Below are positions 1 to 11,751 of a stretch of DNA of 64,000 nucleotides, in pieces (position 1 is the first letter of the stretch; every line of letters begins with the position of its first letter). The position numbers were made by a program, and so were the translations under genes. Origin of the DNA: Haemaphysalis longicornis (lineage: Eukaryota; Arthropoda; Arachnida; Ixodida; Ixodidae); assembly GCA_013339765.2 (NCBI GenBank), contig CM023448.1:198254409-198318408 (forward strand), read 5' to 3'. The notes under the pieces were generated by a model. The model made no database searches. It was not told the DNA's origin and saw nothing but the letters and a program-made list of their open reading frames with translations.

Positions 1-431
1 GAATGTTGCCACTTGGTATGACGTAAGGGTGGCCTTCTCAGCCCCCAACAAACTAAAACATGTGTGTGGCTACATATACAGAAGGTTATCAGCTCTCAAC
101 AATGAAGGGGTACGATGTCAAATACGGCTCGCCCTTTGTTCGGGACACAAGTGTGCTGCTTATCTGTTACCGTTATCATGCGTACGTACGTAGGCCAAGC
201 TGTACGGTGCGTAAATATGCTGCTTTTAGATCATTGGAGGTCTCTAAGATCAAAAGAAAGTTCGCACTTAGCCAGAATCGTTCGACGTGTTGAACCACAC
301 GTACTTTTTGGAATACTCCTATATTATGACAACATCTCGACATGACCAAGTGGGAATCGATAGAGGTATTACGCACTAGATGGTGTGGCGACGAATCCTC
401 TATTGCGATAACAGAAAAACGGTACTCTTAC

Positions 432-492
432 CGGAGGTTGCGCAAATAATCTGCGCATTGCGTCCTGTTCGTGCATCCATTTTGTTTCGCCG
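432..492 (-). CDS. Possible further exon of the MAM gene (61 bp)
   Basis: A 61-bp segment lies between acceptor acttgtcag and a strong donor CTCCG|GTAAGA. In the phase left by MAM-B (phase 1) it reads through without a stop, including NGCTNRTQCADYLRNL, and would leave in phase 2. It has two Cys and an NRT glycosylation sequon, which would suit an extracellular linker. It does not resemble MAM, and a stretch this short with good splice sites can arise by chance. Confidence 0.28.
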
Positions 493-3477
493 CTGACAAG
501 TATGCCATTTCGTAATCATTCTTTGCATTTTATCTCAGGTGAGAGGAACCTCGCATGTATTTTGGACACTGTATATTTCTACGGGGTTTTTTAATAGTCA
601 TGTAGTTGCGAGCTGGGTCCCTGCACTCCACCTCTCAATCTGTCCCGATTGCTTTGACGGCCTTTTCCACCAGCGTAAACAAATACCAACTAGGCCAAAG
701 GCACGTTCTCCTTGCGTTCATTTCTAGTTTTGTTGCATGGCATTTTGGCACCAGCTCAAACAGTCAGGAGGCCATTTCCGCAGTTACCTTTTCAACCACA
801 AAATTTTATACTACAATATACTAGAGGTAAATATGCCGCTGCAGTCGTGTGCCATCTTTGGCCCGATACGAAATGTGCCATTATTACTCGACTACAGGAA
901 TGGCTTCTGGTGATCGTGACCGACATTCTTTTTTTTTTTTCGAGTGGGAGTCACTGGCAGTATGCCGTTCACAATGTGCTACTTCGGCGCGTAAGGCGCA
1001 TTTCTTCTCTTTTTTGACGACATGCTGTTTTCGAGCCCGTATTTCATCTCGAAAACGAATGATTGCATTTAGGAAAGGGTAACGCTTATGACGGACCATT
1101 ATAATAACTTTGAAATAACGGCGTAAGCCGCCGTCTTCACAAGGCTAATGGTGAGACAGCAGACGAAATACAGACGACGGAACTAACAACGGCAACATTT
1201 TTTGCCCTTGCTCTTGTTGCGTGGAGATTTTACAAAATTCCTGCCCGAAATTTTTTTCATTAACGGTACTTTTATATTAATAAATCAACTCTAACTAGCT
1301 TTTTGCAGCAACATAGTAGTTTTTGCCGCAAGAGGCAACTTTTGAGCTTGTTCGCGAGCACAACTGTCTAAGAACGGAACGCTTTACGCTCATTGACGTG
1401 AGGCTCGCTTAAACACTAGTGCTAGATTTTCCTCTAGCAGATCCTAACATTGCTGCCTGGTTGAAACGGTTCTCGCGCGTTCATTTTTTTCTGCGCATAT
1501 TCTGGCCAAAGTTCAAGTGATTTCAGGCGCTTTATTTTAAACTATGATCAAATAACACATAAACTCTACATGCTGAAGCAGAGAATTTTTTGCAGGAATG
1601 TAGAAGCACCCGCAAAACTGCAGATCCACGCATTGCATCAGCATGGTCTAATAAAAACTTTCAGCTTCTGCAGACAGCGTGCAAAAGAAGCAAATAAAAG
1701 AAAGCTGAAGTACCCCTAAGACTGCCATTGCGAGCAATACCTTACCATTCTCTCGTATTTAACATCAACTGAAACAGCTGATGAAGCTGATATAACGGTC
1801 TTGCCATTTTTGGTATGAATTTTCTGGATTAAATTACAGCAGTTTTTTTAAGGCCCTCTTGAACCTTTTATTTTTAAGCACGGATTATTCGGTTCCTTCC
1901 CATTATTAAATGAAGTTTTATGTTAATGCATATTTTCACTCTAATAACTGTTCTAACAGGGACACGTTGTCTAATATATTAAATATTTATCTACAAACTA
2001 CAAATACATTGCGACAGGGTAAATAGCCGGTACACCATCAGGTGTTAGGGAGCGCAATATATGCTGCATGCGCCAATTTTAATCTAAATGTTTTTATCGC
2101 AGTGGCATTAGTGTTCCTTTAGCGTATTTATGTTTTCAAAATCTAAACAAAATGCATGAGGGGCCTGAGCCCCCGGTTCGCCCTTTGGCCCTACAATGAA
2201 ATTTGAACCGCCCCGTTGCACCTGTGCGATCAATCGCGACATCCATAAAATCAAATTTGACAGATGACAACTGTCGACTTAGAATTACGCTCAAAAATAG
2301 TAGCATCATGCAATGTGAAACGCTATGGCAGCGTTACGTCACGTAGTAGAAGAGAAGTTTTTTGAGCCAACTGCAGCGAAGGGCCACGTAATTGCTCTTC
2401 TTTTTCTCTTCGGTCGGAATGATCCACCACTCGGGTGCATTGTGGTGAAGCAGGCGACACGAGAACCTCTCAGAATGCAATGGTTGGTGACTTGCACTTT
2501 AAGATAACCCCATGTGGGAGCCTCGCCGCGATGTTCTCGAGTGACCAATGCATGCGGCCAACAAAGCGAATTCGGCGCATGACGGTAGCCTGCAGCATAC
2601 GTGTTGGCTTAAAATTTCGGTCTGCACTGTAGCCTCACGAGATGCAAGCACTTCACATTTCATATTTCACATTTCTGATGCACACCACGTATGCTAGAAA
2701 TCACCATCCGCTGAATTTTCTGTGTTTTTGGATCAATAGGTAACTCGTATACATTTTTCTCAAGCTGAATCGAAAATTCGCAAATTAATATTTCTGGGGG
2801 GCCAACTCGCCGAAGCTGCATGTGGGCACGCCGCATTGGAGGGCTACGGAACCACGCAGTAATATGTATTGATTGCTCACCATAATCTGGACCGACGCAG
2901 CATTTGCAGCATTTATTTTTAGCCTCTGTTAAAATAACAGGATTATCTTATAGTACCGTCCTATAGTAATAAAGGTTCTATTGGTTTAACGATATAAAAT
3001 GAAAAAGAGAAGAAGAACAGCACTTTAAAAATGGCATCGAAAAAACGCGAGATAAATGCGCGCTCTCAGAACAGATGGCACCCGAGCATTGCAAAAGCGG
3101 GGAAGTGAATTGAATTGAACGAACCTCTATTGCATTCATTATGGGAGGAGCGAAAGGTGAGAAAAAGGTTGTGATGAGAGGGGGGGAGGGGGGGGGGAGT
3201 GGAGCGTGAGTACGTGGCAATTAAGGGTGGCCGATGACTGACATCTTTCGGTGACGCCTGGAGCGAAGTGAGCCGATAAATCTCCTTTTTTTATTATGCA
3301 TGTGCAAAAAGTTATGGTTATCTCGCACCTCCGCAGTTTACCTATGAACTCATGTGCCCTGATCTTGGCTAATTCACGGTCCAATGCACTGAATTATATC
3401 TTGCGTTTTCCACGCCACAAAATGGAGCGCAAAGCGAATTTTGCACTTGCTTTTGAAAGCATTCCGTATCCACTCAC
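493..3477. other. AT-rich stretch, presumed intron, no feature recognised
   Basis: It is mainly AT-rich sequence with short homopolymers. A G-rich run at about 3179-3198 could form a G-quadruplex on the plus strand. No domain-like exon or known repeat was seen. Confidence 0.4.
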
Positions 3478-3565
3478 GTTCTGAAGGGCATTGTCCGTAG
3501 GCCAAGACAACGTCGTCCAACGCGATTAGTCCAGTTCCAAGCTGGGCCTCGATAGACACTTGGCC
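3478..3565 (-). CDS. MAM-B exon 4: C-terminal MAM strand
   Basis: This 88-bp exon enters in phase 0 and ends in phase 1. It encodes GQVSIEAQLGTGLIALDDV, then VLAYGQCPS: the IALDD motif and the final Cys of MAM. The donor is TCAGAAC|GTGAGT, a consensus site, and the exon end matches that of MAM-A (xAA C|GT). The acceptor is chosen as ctcaag|GGC by phase; the pyrimidine tract is weak, so the exact 5' edge could shift. It closes a complete 163-residue second MAM domain. Confidence 0.78.
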
Positions 3566-4293
3566 CTTGAGCATTGAATACACGTACAAAAAAAACTGGT
3601 TAGGTTGGGACAAGCACTTTACCAACGTAAACGGCGTTTCCTTGCCTTTTAGTGCAAAAAAAAAAAAACATTTTCCTCAATTTTCGTTGAGGCACGCTTG
3701 CCAACATACCACTTAAATAAATTTAAAGAAGGTTTCATTTAGCAGGTGTGTGCACTGATAACTCATGGGCCGTTACGGTTACATAGTGTGAGCAGTGAGC
3801 GAAACATAAAACACAATTCTTCCGAAATAAATAAAGAAGTTTTTCGGCAACGTCATAATAGCCTCAATTTTTTGAACCACCAGAACTGCAAGAAGAACAA
3901 AATTGTAACACGTCAGTGTTGCCTTTTCTGTTCACAAAAAAAAGCGATAAAACGAAAGGCCCTGCCGAAGAAAATACACGTCAAGTTTAAATTATCTGTA
4001 AACGCAGGAAGCCTTCCTTTTAGAACTAATATTGCCGCAAAACTGAAACTACCGTTCTGCAAAAATGAGCGGCAAAAAATTATCTGGGCAATTTGTAGCG
4101 AAAATTGCCCGTTCCTGACCATCTTTGTCTTTATAAGTGCACTAATTGTCTCAGTTCGTTCAATAAAACGTTTATTCAGCGCCAGTTACCATACGCAGTT
4201 ATCTTACGCGCTTAAGAATTAAGTCACGCGAATCATAGCCGCGAAATCTGCAAGAGTTGCAAAAAATTCCAACCTCCGAACATTTTCTCTCAC
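3566..4293 (-). other. Intron within MAM-B
   Basis: The intron joins phase-0 borders (GTGAGA donor at 4293-4288; acceptor ctcaag at 3566). It contains an A/T-rich open frame on the opposite strand (3746-4222) with no recognisable domain, taken as chance. Confidence 0.5.
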
Positions 4294-4405
4294 CTTGCCA
4301 CCCTGTAGCCAGATCCGGATGACCTCTTGATTCCAAGAACGTTTCAATTGTTGGGAACCTGACCACCACTCACTTTCGTTTCCGGAAACCACGGTGAGAT
4401 TGCAG
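4294..4405 (-). CDS. MAM-B exon 3: Trp-rich MAM strand
   Basis: This 112-bp exon has acceptor cccttgtag|C and donor GGCAAG|GTGAGA (strong). The phase-2 entry completes the AG left by the previous exon to Ser, giving S-CNLTVVSG. It then encodes ESEWWSGSQQLKRSW and ends GGK in phase 0. This corresponds to the MAM region of the form L-x-V ... W ... G ... W. MAM-A carries the equivalent residues inside its single large exon. Confidence 0.8.
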
Positions 4406-5057
4406 CTACAAGGGTTTGTGCAATGCGAGAGCAAATTTAATGCAGTCTCGTTAGCCACAATTTGCAAGATACGCACCAAAACTTTATTGGGAGACCACAA
4501 ATAGGAACAATATTTGGAAAAGAAAGGAGGGAAAATGCCGTGAATTTCGGGCAGTCAAGCAGATGTACCTCTATTCAGTTCTTTTAATGAATATGAGAAG
4601 AATTCAATTCCAGTAACGAAATGAACAGGGAGTTGTCGAATATTTCGTGCACATATGAAATAGCCTAGCATACACCTTTTCTTTCGCGGAGGGAATGCAG
4701 TTCGTCGAGCCTGCACCTCTTAACTGCGTGAATTTTCTTCGCCCTAACTCACCTGAATGACCAATGACTGTGGACACTCATCGGCGTAATGAAGTACAGA
4801 GATCTAGCAAGTAGTTCTTAAAAAAAATGCAGTCTTAGCCTCGCACTTTGTATTTATCAAACGCACTGTTCTGATAGCTTTTTTTAGGTCAAATCTTGTT
4901 ATGGACCTCGTCATTTGCTGATTTGTTCACTTTATCCGAACAATAAGTCATTTGGAGAAGGCACGGGCACAACTTCAGCCCTAGGAAGCTGCGTTTTGTG
5001 TTTTCTATGGCGGCGACTAACTCTCGTAGGTGTGTTCCCCGCGTCGTAAGAGCCTAC

Positions 5058-5196
5058 CTTTTGGGATCTTCCACAACGGCAAAATGCCAGAACGACAGGC
5101 AAGCCGCTCCGACCCATTCTGAATCGAGGACGGGGCTCAGGAGCTTGGCCGTGACGACGCCATTTTGTGCCTCGTTTTCCGCGTAGACAAATTGCC
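5058..5196 (-). CDS. MAM-B exon 2: central MAM strand
   Basis: This 139-bp exon lies between acceptor gtttgcgcag and donor CCCAAAAG|GTAGGC. It enters in phase 1 and leaves in phase 2. It encodes QFVYAENEAQNG, then TAKLLSPVLDS and GAACLSFWHF, which together are the textbook middle of a MAM domain (Tyr-Val, then A-K-L-x-S-P, then a Cys strand with Phe-Trp-His). It joins the preceding exon to read DHTQGTPQ-G-QFVY. The 990-bp intron before it contains a MITE (5472-5989). Confidence 0.82.
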
Positions 5197-5471
5197 CTGC
5201 GCAAACATAAACCAGAGTCACTGCGTCCGCCCAGTTTTCGTAAATGATAACATTAGTGAAGCATGTCTGTATTTTTTCATTCAAGAACAAAAACAGTAAA
5301 AATGACACTTTTAACTGGTCCGTCATGTCTCGAGAAATACTTTCAGTCCTTGGCCACAACTACTGACTTTCAAAAACATTATGTATTACTGAATACCTAG
5401 TTCATTCAAACGTGATTGGAGACAAACATTTCCACAGATATTAACCGTTATAAGAAGAGCATTTATACACC

Positions 5472-5989
5472 TTTAAAGGAGCCATGAAGACAAACTACAA
5501 GTTGGGTTTATTAGAAAGACTGCTTAGTCCCGATAACAATGATACCAATATCAGTGCAATCTTAGAAAAAATAACGGAGATATTAAAGAAAACGTGTGAA
5601 GCAGTCGCGACCCCCTAGCCAATTTCCCGCAACTTTTCTATGACGTCACGGAACCTTGTTTGTGCGATTCGCGGCCACCTAACTGACCTGTCGCGACGAC
5701 ATATGACTGGACGTCTGTAATGGGGCCTCTAGTTCCATTTGACCGCATCACTTGAATGCTAACGGGCAGTTAACGCACTGAAAATTATATTTTATTGTTG
5801 GCCCGTACGACGTCATTCTTGCTCATAACACGTCACTGTGGCGCAAAATTTGAAAGTTTTTAAATACTTCTTGCTTTTTTTTCGTTAAAAAACATCTTTA
5901 GTGGCTCTAATGGAGCTGAGTGAGATACTGAATCCTAGTTCTTTCAAACTAAACGAAGTTGTATTTTCTCTTCATGGCTCCTTTAAAAC
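5472..5989. mobile_element. MITE with about 30-bp terminal inverted repeats, TTAA-type
   Basis: The left end TTTAAAGGAGCCATGAAGA is mirrored by TCTTCATGGCTCCTTTAAA on the right; similarity continues for about 30 bp (ACTACAAGTT against AACGAAGTTG). TTAA is embedded at both ends, as expected for piggyBac-like TTAA targeting. No transposase frame is present, so it is a 518-bp non-autonomous element. A related, older copy is at about 51104-51950. It lies in the intron between MAM-B exons 1 and 2. Confidence 0.75.
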
Positions 5990-6186
5990 GTCTTTCTCGA
6001 ATGCGAGAGCTTGCAAGTGGGCCAAAAAAAAAGTATCGATTACATGCCAATGCCTTACTTAAAAATGTCTCACTTCTCGTTACTTTGGTCAAAGATATAC
6101 AATTTTCTTTCCTCTCATGTCGTCTCGGCAAATTATTCCGCCTAATGACCTCTCTAAACCAGCCATCAAATGAAGGCACCACAGAC

Positions 6187-6336
6187 CTTGAGGCGTTCCT
6201 TGCGTGTGGTCTTGACGAGGAAGCTGGGGAAGGCCGTTTGCGACATCGCTGAGTACCCAAGGCAGGGCTCCGGACTCATTAGACGTGTTCCAGCCGCACA
6301 GATGTCCGTCGTCGAATCCGCACGAAATCTTTTCTC
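6187..6336 (-). CDS. MAM-B exon 1: first half of a second MAM domain
   Basis: The exon is 150 bp, the same length and phases (1 in, 1 out) as the first exon of MAM-A. It encodes CGFDDGHLCGW, a classical MAM start, then LPWVLSD and QDHTQGTPQ before the donor. The acceptor is ggtgtag|GAGAAA with a weak pyrimidine tract. The donor is CTCAAG|GTCTGT, a weak GT site chosen because it keeps phase 1 into the 5196 exon and equals MAM-A in length. The left edge of the 5-kb duplication (6287) falls inside this exon: its first 50 bp recur at 11751-11702 without the rest. Start and donor are less certain than the domain call. Confidence 0.78.
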
Positions 6337-7827
6337 CTACACCAGATACATACAATTCTGCTCACTCGTACACATGGATCAATTCCTTCGACTAAAGAAA
6401 CGAGGCTGGTGTTTACGTTCTTGAAAATGTTGTTCCATTTTTTTTTTACACTCTGACCTCGAAAGCGTCCTGCGCACGTTTTAACCTACGATGGCTATAG
6501 AGCTTAGTCTCATAGAAAGTGCGATTCAACTGCGTGTTTGTGCCGCCGCGAAGTCGCATCATTTAGCCGGCAGAGAATTGAGCGGATTCAGAGTGTACGT
6601 GGCTCCTGCAGTTATTCCGCGCTAAAACCACCTTCCCTTCGCAACATGACCCCTCACCACCCTTTCACTTCACATCTTTGTCACATGTGTACTAGTATTT
6701 TGCAGGATGGTTATTTAATCGAACGCTAAAGTTAATTTACTACTCTTACCACCCAGCTTTCTTTTTATTTTGTAATTCTGGGAGCACGAAGGAGGCCCTT
6801 TTCAGATATTTTAACGCGTGCGTTAACGCCTGCCAACCTAAATAAGCAGAAATTCCACTCCTTGCGTTGTTGAGGAGCGGCATGGATCGCCACTTTTTTT
6901 CACAACAAATGACGCCCTTTTTTTCTGATGGAAACGTCCTTTGTGCCTCAAGCATTGCGTATCCACGTTGCTAATGCCACCACTCAGCCGCTACTAACAT
7001 TCCGTGCCAGTCTTAGGAACCTGCTATAGAAGCGTTTGTAGATGCAATATTTTGCGTACATGAAGCTATCATTTTGAATGCTAAGTTTGAAAGAGAGCTT
7101 TACAAAAATATCAACGTTTTTTGTATAATTGATTGTCAAAAGTTGAACCTTCGAGTTAATACTCTAATAACGTAATCCCTGAAGTCATATTTGTTTCGTA
7201 ATGAGTTCACCAAAATGTCAGCTCTAAAGTGGCTTAGTTACGGCATTATTTGCTCAAGCTACAGCAGAAGCGCCCGATGCATTCATTAAGCTTTCTTTCC
7301 AGCCTGATTGGCATCGACATGTCTGTGAAACATGTTTTCTGCTCGGTCATTTTAGTCTAAATCGCCGCACGTATCTCTTGTTTTCTTGTAACCTAGCTGC
7401 CCCCTGCAAATGTTTCAGCAGTGAAGTTCCAGGCGTCGTCCGAATTGTGCAATAGTACAATCGATTTCCGCGTACTGTCGAATACACACGGAAGTGTGGC
7501 GCGTTTGCCCGTGCTGTGTAGTAATTTATTTTGGACTAAACCCAAAATTCCTAGCAATATTACGCCTCAGTCTTATGAGAAAAGTCGACAAAATATAGCC
7601 CCAAAGCCCCACTTCAGACAAGGTGAGCTTTAACCTTTACAATATTAGCCCTATCGGCTACATTGGATATGCAAATCAAGACCAGTTCAGCATTTTCAGC
7701 ATTTATTCATGTCAGATTGCTTCCGTCACGAATGGATCGATGGTTCTTAAAGGCTCGGCGAAGTTCTCTTGTGCAAGTTTCATAGAATGTAGAACCTTGA
7801 TTGTTGTTCAATACCACGTTGATTGAC

Positions 7828-8057
7828 TGTAGGGATTAACCCACCGACGCAACGCAGGCGATGAGGCGCGCCGTAGTGGAGGGCTCCGGATTAATTTTGA
7901 CCACCTGGGGATCTTTACGGGCGCAGAAATCTCGTAGCAACGTGGGCGTTTTTGCTTTTCGCCTCCATCAGAAAAGCGGCCGCCGTGGCCGGGAATCGAA
8001 CCCGCGTCCTCGTGCTCAGCAGCACAACGCCTTAGCCACTGCAGCCACCGCGGCGGG
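7828..8057 (-). mobile_element. tRNA-derived SINE (Ruka-like), full length
   Basis: Read on the minus strand it starts CCCGCCGCGGTGGCT, has a B box GGTTCGATTCC, the body GGCGAAAAGCAAAAACGCC and the end GGAGCCCTCCACTACGGCG. It matches the element at 34939-35185. It lies inside duplication copy 1. Pol III transcription from its internal promoter is expected for the family; the A-box region carries a one-base change. Confidence 0.85.
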
Positions 8058-8188
8058 TTAATATTATGTTTAAGAAATGGTTCCAGAGGGGTGGGAGCCA
8101 TATCAGGCGCAAGTCAAGGCACCCCGCCGCGACGGTGCTGTGCTGGTGAGAGCGAGGACATGGTTCAATGTCAGCCGTTGCTGCTCTC

Positions 8189-8302
8189 TTTCTGATGGAG
8201 GAGAAAAACTAAACCCCCATGTGTCGAGATTTCAGCGCACATTAAATGCCCACAGGGGGTCTAAACTAATTCGTAGTTTTCGACTAGGGCGTGCGTCTTA
8301 AC
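8189..8302 (+). mobile_element. Decayed SINE fragment (plus)
   Basis: TTTCTGATGGAGGAGAAAAA followed by GTGTCGAGATTTCAGCGCAC and a degenerate GGTCTAAACTAATTCGTAG follows the order of the SINE body, with many substitutions and no intact head. It is the oldest SINE layer in the duplicated unit. Confidence 0.6.
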
Positions 8303-11272
8303 CCACGTGAAACTTCAGTGCGTAAGACCAGACTTTGCACTTTGAACTTTGTGGGCGTCACCTTTTTAGACGACTCCTGCACGAAAATGCCAGATATTTC
8401 TGCAAAGTTATGTGGCGAAATGATTATTCACTCTGAAAGCTTGCCGTATTAAAAATATTGCTATTTTGAAACAGTTCATCTAGGTTTTTGAGGGGAGCAC
8501 CCAATGTCCAACAAAGGGGAGTGTGTCACACTTGTTTTAAGAATAAACAAGATCAGTTATCCTTGATCTGTACGAACAGCCTTACGAACAATTTACATGC
8601 ATTGCGTCAAACCGGCATTAACACATCAGCACACTACCGCATTCATTATCGCGTGTAATAACGTATGTTTTGCCTTACCCGCCGTCACAGTGCCGTGCAC
8701 CGTGCCGCTTTTATTCTTTTGAGAAGAAAAAGTTTATTCCTGAATGACGTACAAAACATTCTCACATTTGTAATGGACCCGCAGCCGAGGGATAGTGCCG
8801 GGTTCATCATAAAAGATGCGAGAGATATTTGAGGGTTAACAATGTGCAGTAAATACGAGTGTGCCGTGGAAGCTTATTCGCAGTTTCTGTCTCAGTCGTC
8901 CGTATAGGGGCCCTCACAACAAAATTACTATTTTTTATGAATCGAACTGTAATAGCCTAACTGTGGCAAAAAAAAGAAATTAGGAATCGATCGTACTCAA
9001 AACATACCTCAAGCAAAAACTGACGCAGCGCAGTACTATTTCAGCACCCCGTCTTAGGCAGGAGGTGTCACCGCCCAAAATAAACACTTCCCACCGCAAT
9101 GTTTCAATCCGAATGTTTGCCCTACGGATGGAGCCACACCAATTTGCCCTTCTTTTAATGAAAAGTTCAATTCCAATTGAACAGTTCTCGCAGTTAGAAG
9201 ACAGATTGCCTTCATGGTTAGCATATAGCACGTTTATAGGAATTTATTTCTTTCCAATCGTCTTCATGTTTAACGTACAACAATTTTATAGGAAGCTTTT
9301 ATTTCTTGCCAACTGAAAGTGCTTTATTCACAAAAAGTCAAAACCATGGTAAATTTAATTTTGCACACACAAAATGAGCCTTTTTACAATTAGCAGAAAT
9401 GTTTTCTAGACAAACTGTTACGCAAAAGGGCAGATTTTAAAGCAAGTAATGTCGTTGGGGATGAAATACGAAAAACAGGGACTTCAATTTTTTTTTTTCG
9501 CAGAGGCAATTTCATGACATGAAGAAAGTTTGGAGGTATACCCTTTTATTTATAATCCCTGGAATTTGACAGTGGACAAAGGCGAAAGCGCCTAGTATGT
9601 AAGTGACGCCCCAATTCTTTCGTGCGAAACTTACGCTGTTTCTTACACAACCAAACTCAGTTTCACAGTGTGGAATAAATCTCCCTTCTGATGCAAAGAA
9701 AATAAAACGATTAACAGCAAAAAAAATCATCGTGACACCTCATTACCACTCTCATCTGACCACATCCGAAAGGTCATACGCCACGTGGCGCCCCAGTCAC
9801 GTAGCTACTGGTGCTTGTTGGAAAGGTCGGGTGCAATTTTAATGAATGCCGAAAAAATATCGACGTTTGCAAATTTCTCACCAACACGTGTCATCCGGAT
9901 TTTCTCCCAGCGGTATTAAAAGTTCACAACCGAGAGACTTCATTTGTCTCCATTGGTTAAAAAGTTCAACTAAGATTTCTCGTGTATGGGATTTCGTCAG
10001 TTCTGCGAAATACCGAGATCAGTGATTTTATATACCTTTACGAAGAGAAAAATTTACATTGCTATCATTGCGACAGTGTGACTATGCCTTAGCACTCCAT
10101 CTCCTCCAACTACCGTCTTGTCCACTCAACTTCGTCAATCTCTATTCCTCTCACTGTGTCATGCGGCGATATTTATAAGCAATGTTAGCTCAGGCTAAAG
10201 CACTATTATTTGCAAGTTTTAATAATTTCTGACTTTCTTGAAGTACGTACTTGCAGGTCCTTTTCGAGCCCACCGCCAATGTCGCTACGATTAACTTTTT
10301 GCAGTGAAACAGCGCTCGGCGATCATCTCCATTCAAGCAAACAGCATAAGGAAAGCGGTACAATGTTGCTGTTACCTTTCTTGTCACCGCAGGGGTATAC
10401 TTCGACGTCGTCGATGGCACAGAAAAACGGAGTTTCCACATCCTTTTCCGAATAGCATTCATATTCAAGCTGCACGCAAGAGGTAGATGGTAAAAATCAC
10501 AGCTGTCTCTGGCTTTTTTTGCCAAGCATTAAAAGCTTAGAGCGCGAAATCACGCTACTGCACTTGGGGAGCTTCGATGCAAAATACACTGAGTGCGTCC
10601 TACACTTCTGACGCGAGGGGGGCGGAGGACTTCCCACGGGGGAGCGTTGCGCACGCGTTAAAGGGGAACTAAGCGCATATGCTAATATACATGAGCCCGT
10701 TGGTTGGAAACCCGAACTCGGTGGCCTTTTTACAACAGAAGCGAGAAACAGACCCTGTACACGGCGTCCTCTGCACGCTGAGGGATCCCAGGTGGACAGA
10801 ATTCATAACGGAGCTCTCTACTAGTTGCAAAAAACAGCACTCAAACAAGTCAGGTAGAAGAAACGGGCATACACCGCGCTCACTTCCTACAAACGTTCAA
10901 TATGAAAACAACGAATATGCACCGGTAAGGGCAGAAACAAAAGCAAGACGAACATTCGTATGGAAACATGAAAACAGTATACGTGAGTGATGTGTAGTGT
11001 GATCGCAATGCTTGGGACTTTATCCCCATCTGCAGCATATCTATAGAGGCTGAGCTCGCGCACCGCTGTACCTTTTTGGGAAGTACAAAGGCCGCATTTA
11101 TTTCTGCCACGCTGTCTCTCTACTGCTTGAGAGGCAAATTACCTACCTAGCTTCGCAATCCCTGTTACGTACTCATACGGATTGCTCATGCTGTCTGCCA
11201 TCCGTCTTTTTATTTGTTTCTCGCATTGCCAGTATGTATTCATTGTTTTCAGATTCAAGAATACTTAGCGGT

Positions 11273-11701
11273 TGCCACCCGCCGTACAGTCTGTTACCGT
11301 GCCGCTTTTATTTTTCTGAATGAAAAAGGAAACTGAGGGTGCTAATCAGTATCTAAAGCAATCTGATAGCATTTATGGTCAACTTTACATTAAATGAGGG
11401 TAATAATAAGCAGAGAACCTGGTGGGTTATTGTGCTACTGCAGAGTATGCAAAATATTTTGTGGTGCTGTCGGGCGAGTGGTAAAAATATCTTCAAACAA
11501 AAGGTGGCACCATAATCGAAAACTAGAAATTACAGTTTTGAAGCCCCGGGAAACCGGTTCGGAACGGTTCCTTCAATTCGTTCCGGTTCGGGTTCAGTTC
11601 CAAAATGGCGGAAAAAATACGGTTCCGGTTCAGTTCCGGTTCGGGGAATTCGGGTTCGGTTCCGGTTTTCGGTTCGGTTCCGGTTCCGGTTCGACACCCT
11701 G
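11273..11701. repeat. Spacer between the duplicated copies, with GGTTCC-rich array
   Basis: These 429 bp separate the two copies. The right part (about 11551-11697) is an irregular array of GGTTCCGGTTC/GGTTCGG units. The left part is AT-rich and shares CCGTGCCGCTTTTATT with 8700-8715 and its copy. No coding potential was recognised. A GGAACG/CGTTCC-rich tract of similar flavour lies at 63786-63955. Confidence 0.65.
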
Positions 11702-11751
11702 GTTCCAGCCGCACAGATGTCCGTCGTCGAATCCGCACGAAATCTTTTCTC
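11702..11751 (-). pseudogene. Truncated copy of MAM-B exon 1
   Basis: The first 50 bp of the exon at 6336-6187, with its acceptor ggtgtag, are repeated here as the edge of the second copy of the 5-kb duplication. The sequence stops abruptly after the codons for HLCGW and runs into a GGTTCC-rich array. The exon cannot encode a MAM half-domain. If real in the genome, its acceptor could compete with the functional exon. Confidence 0.75.

Larger units (their letters stand above)
6287..11272 (+). repeat. Copy 1 of a 5-kb direct duplication
   Basis: From GTTCCAGCCGCACAG at 6287 to ATACTTAGCGGT at 11272 the sequence is repeated almost base for base at 11702-16688 (offset 5415-5416). Differences are mostly single-base indels in or near homopolymers plus scattered substitutions. 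The unit holds MAM-B exon 1's 5' part, intron sequence, a Ruka-like SINE and a decayed SINE piece. No transposase or terminal repeats were found, so it is not a recognised transposon. Confidence 0.92.
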
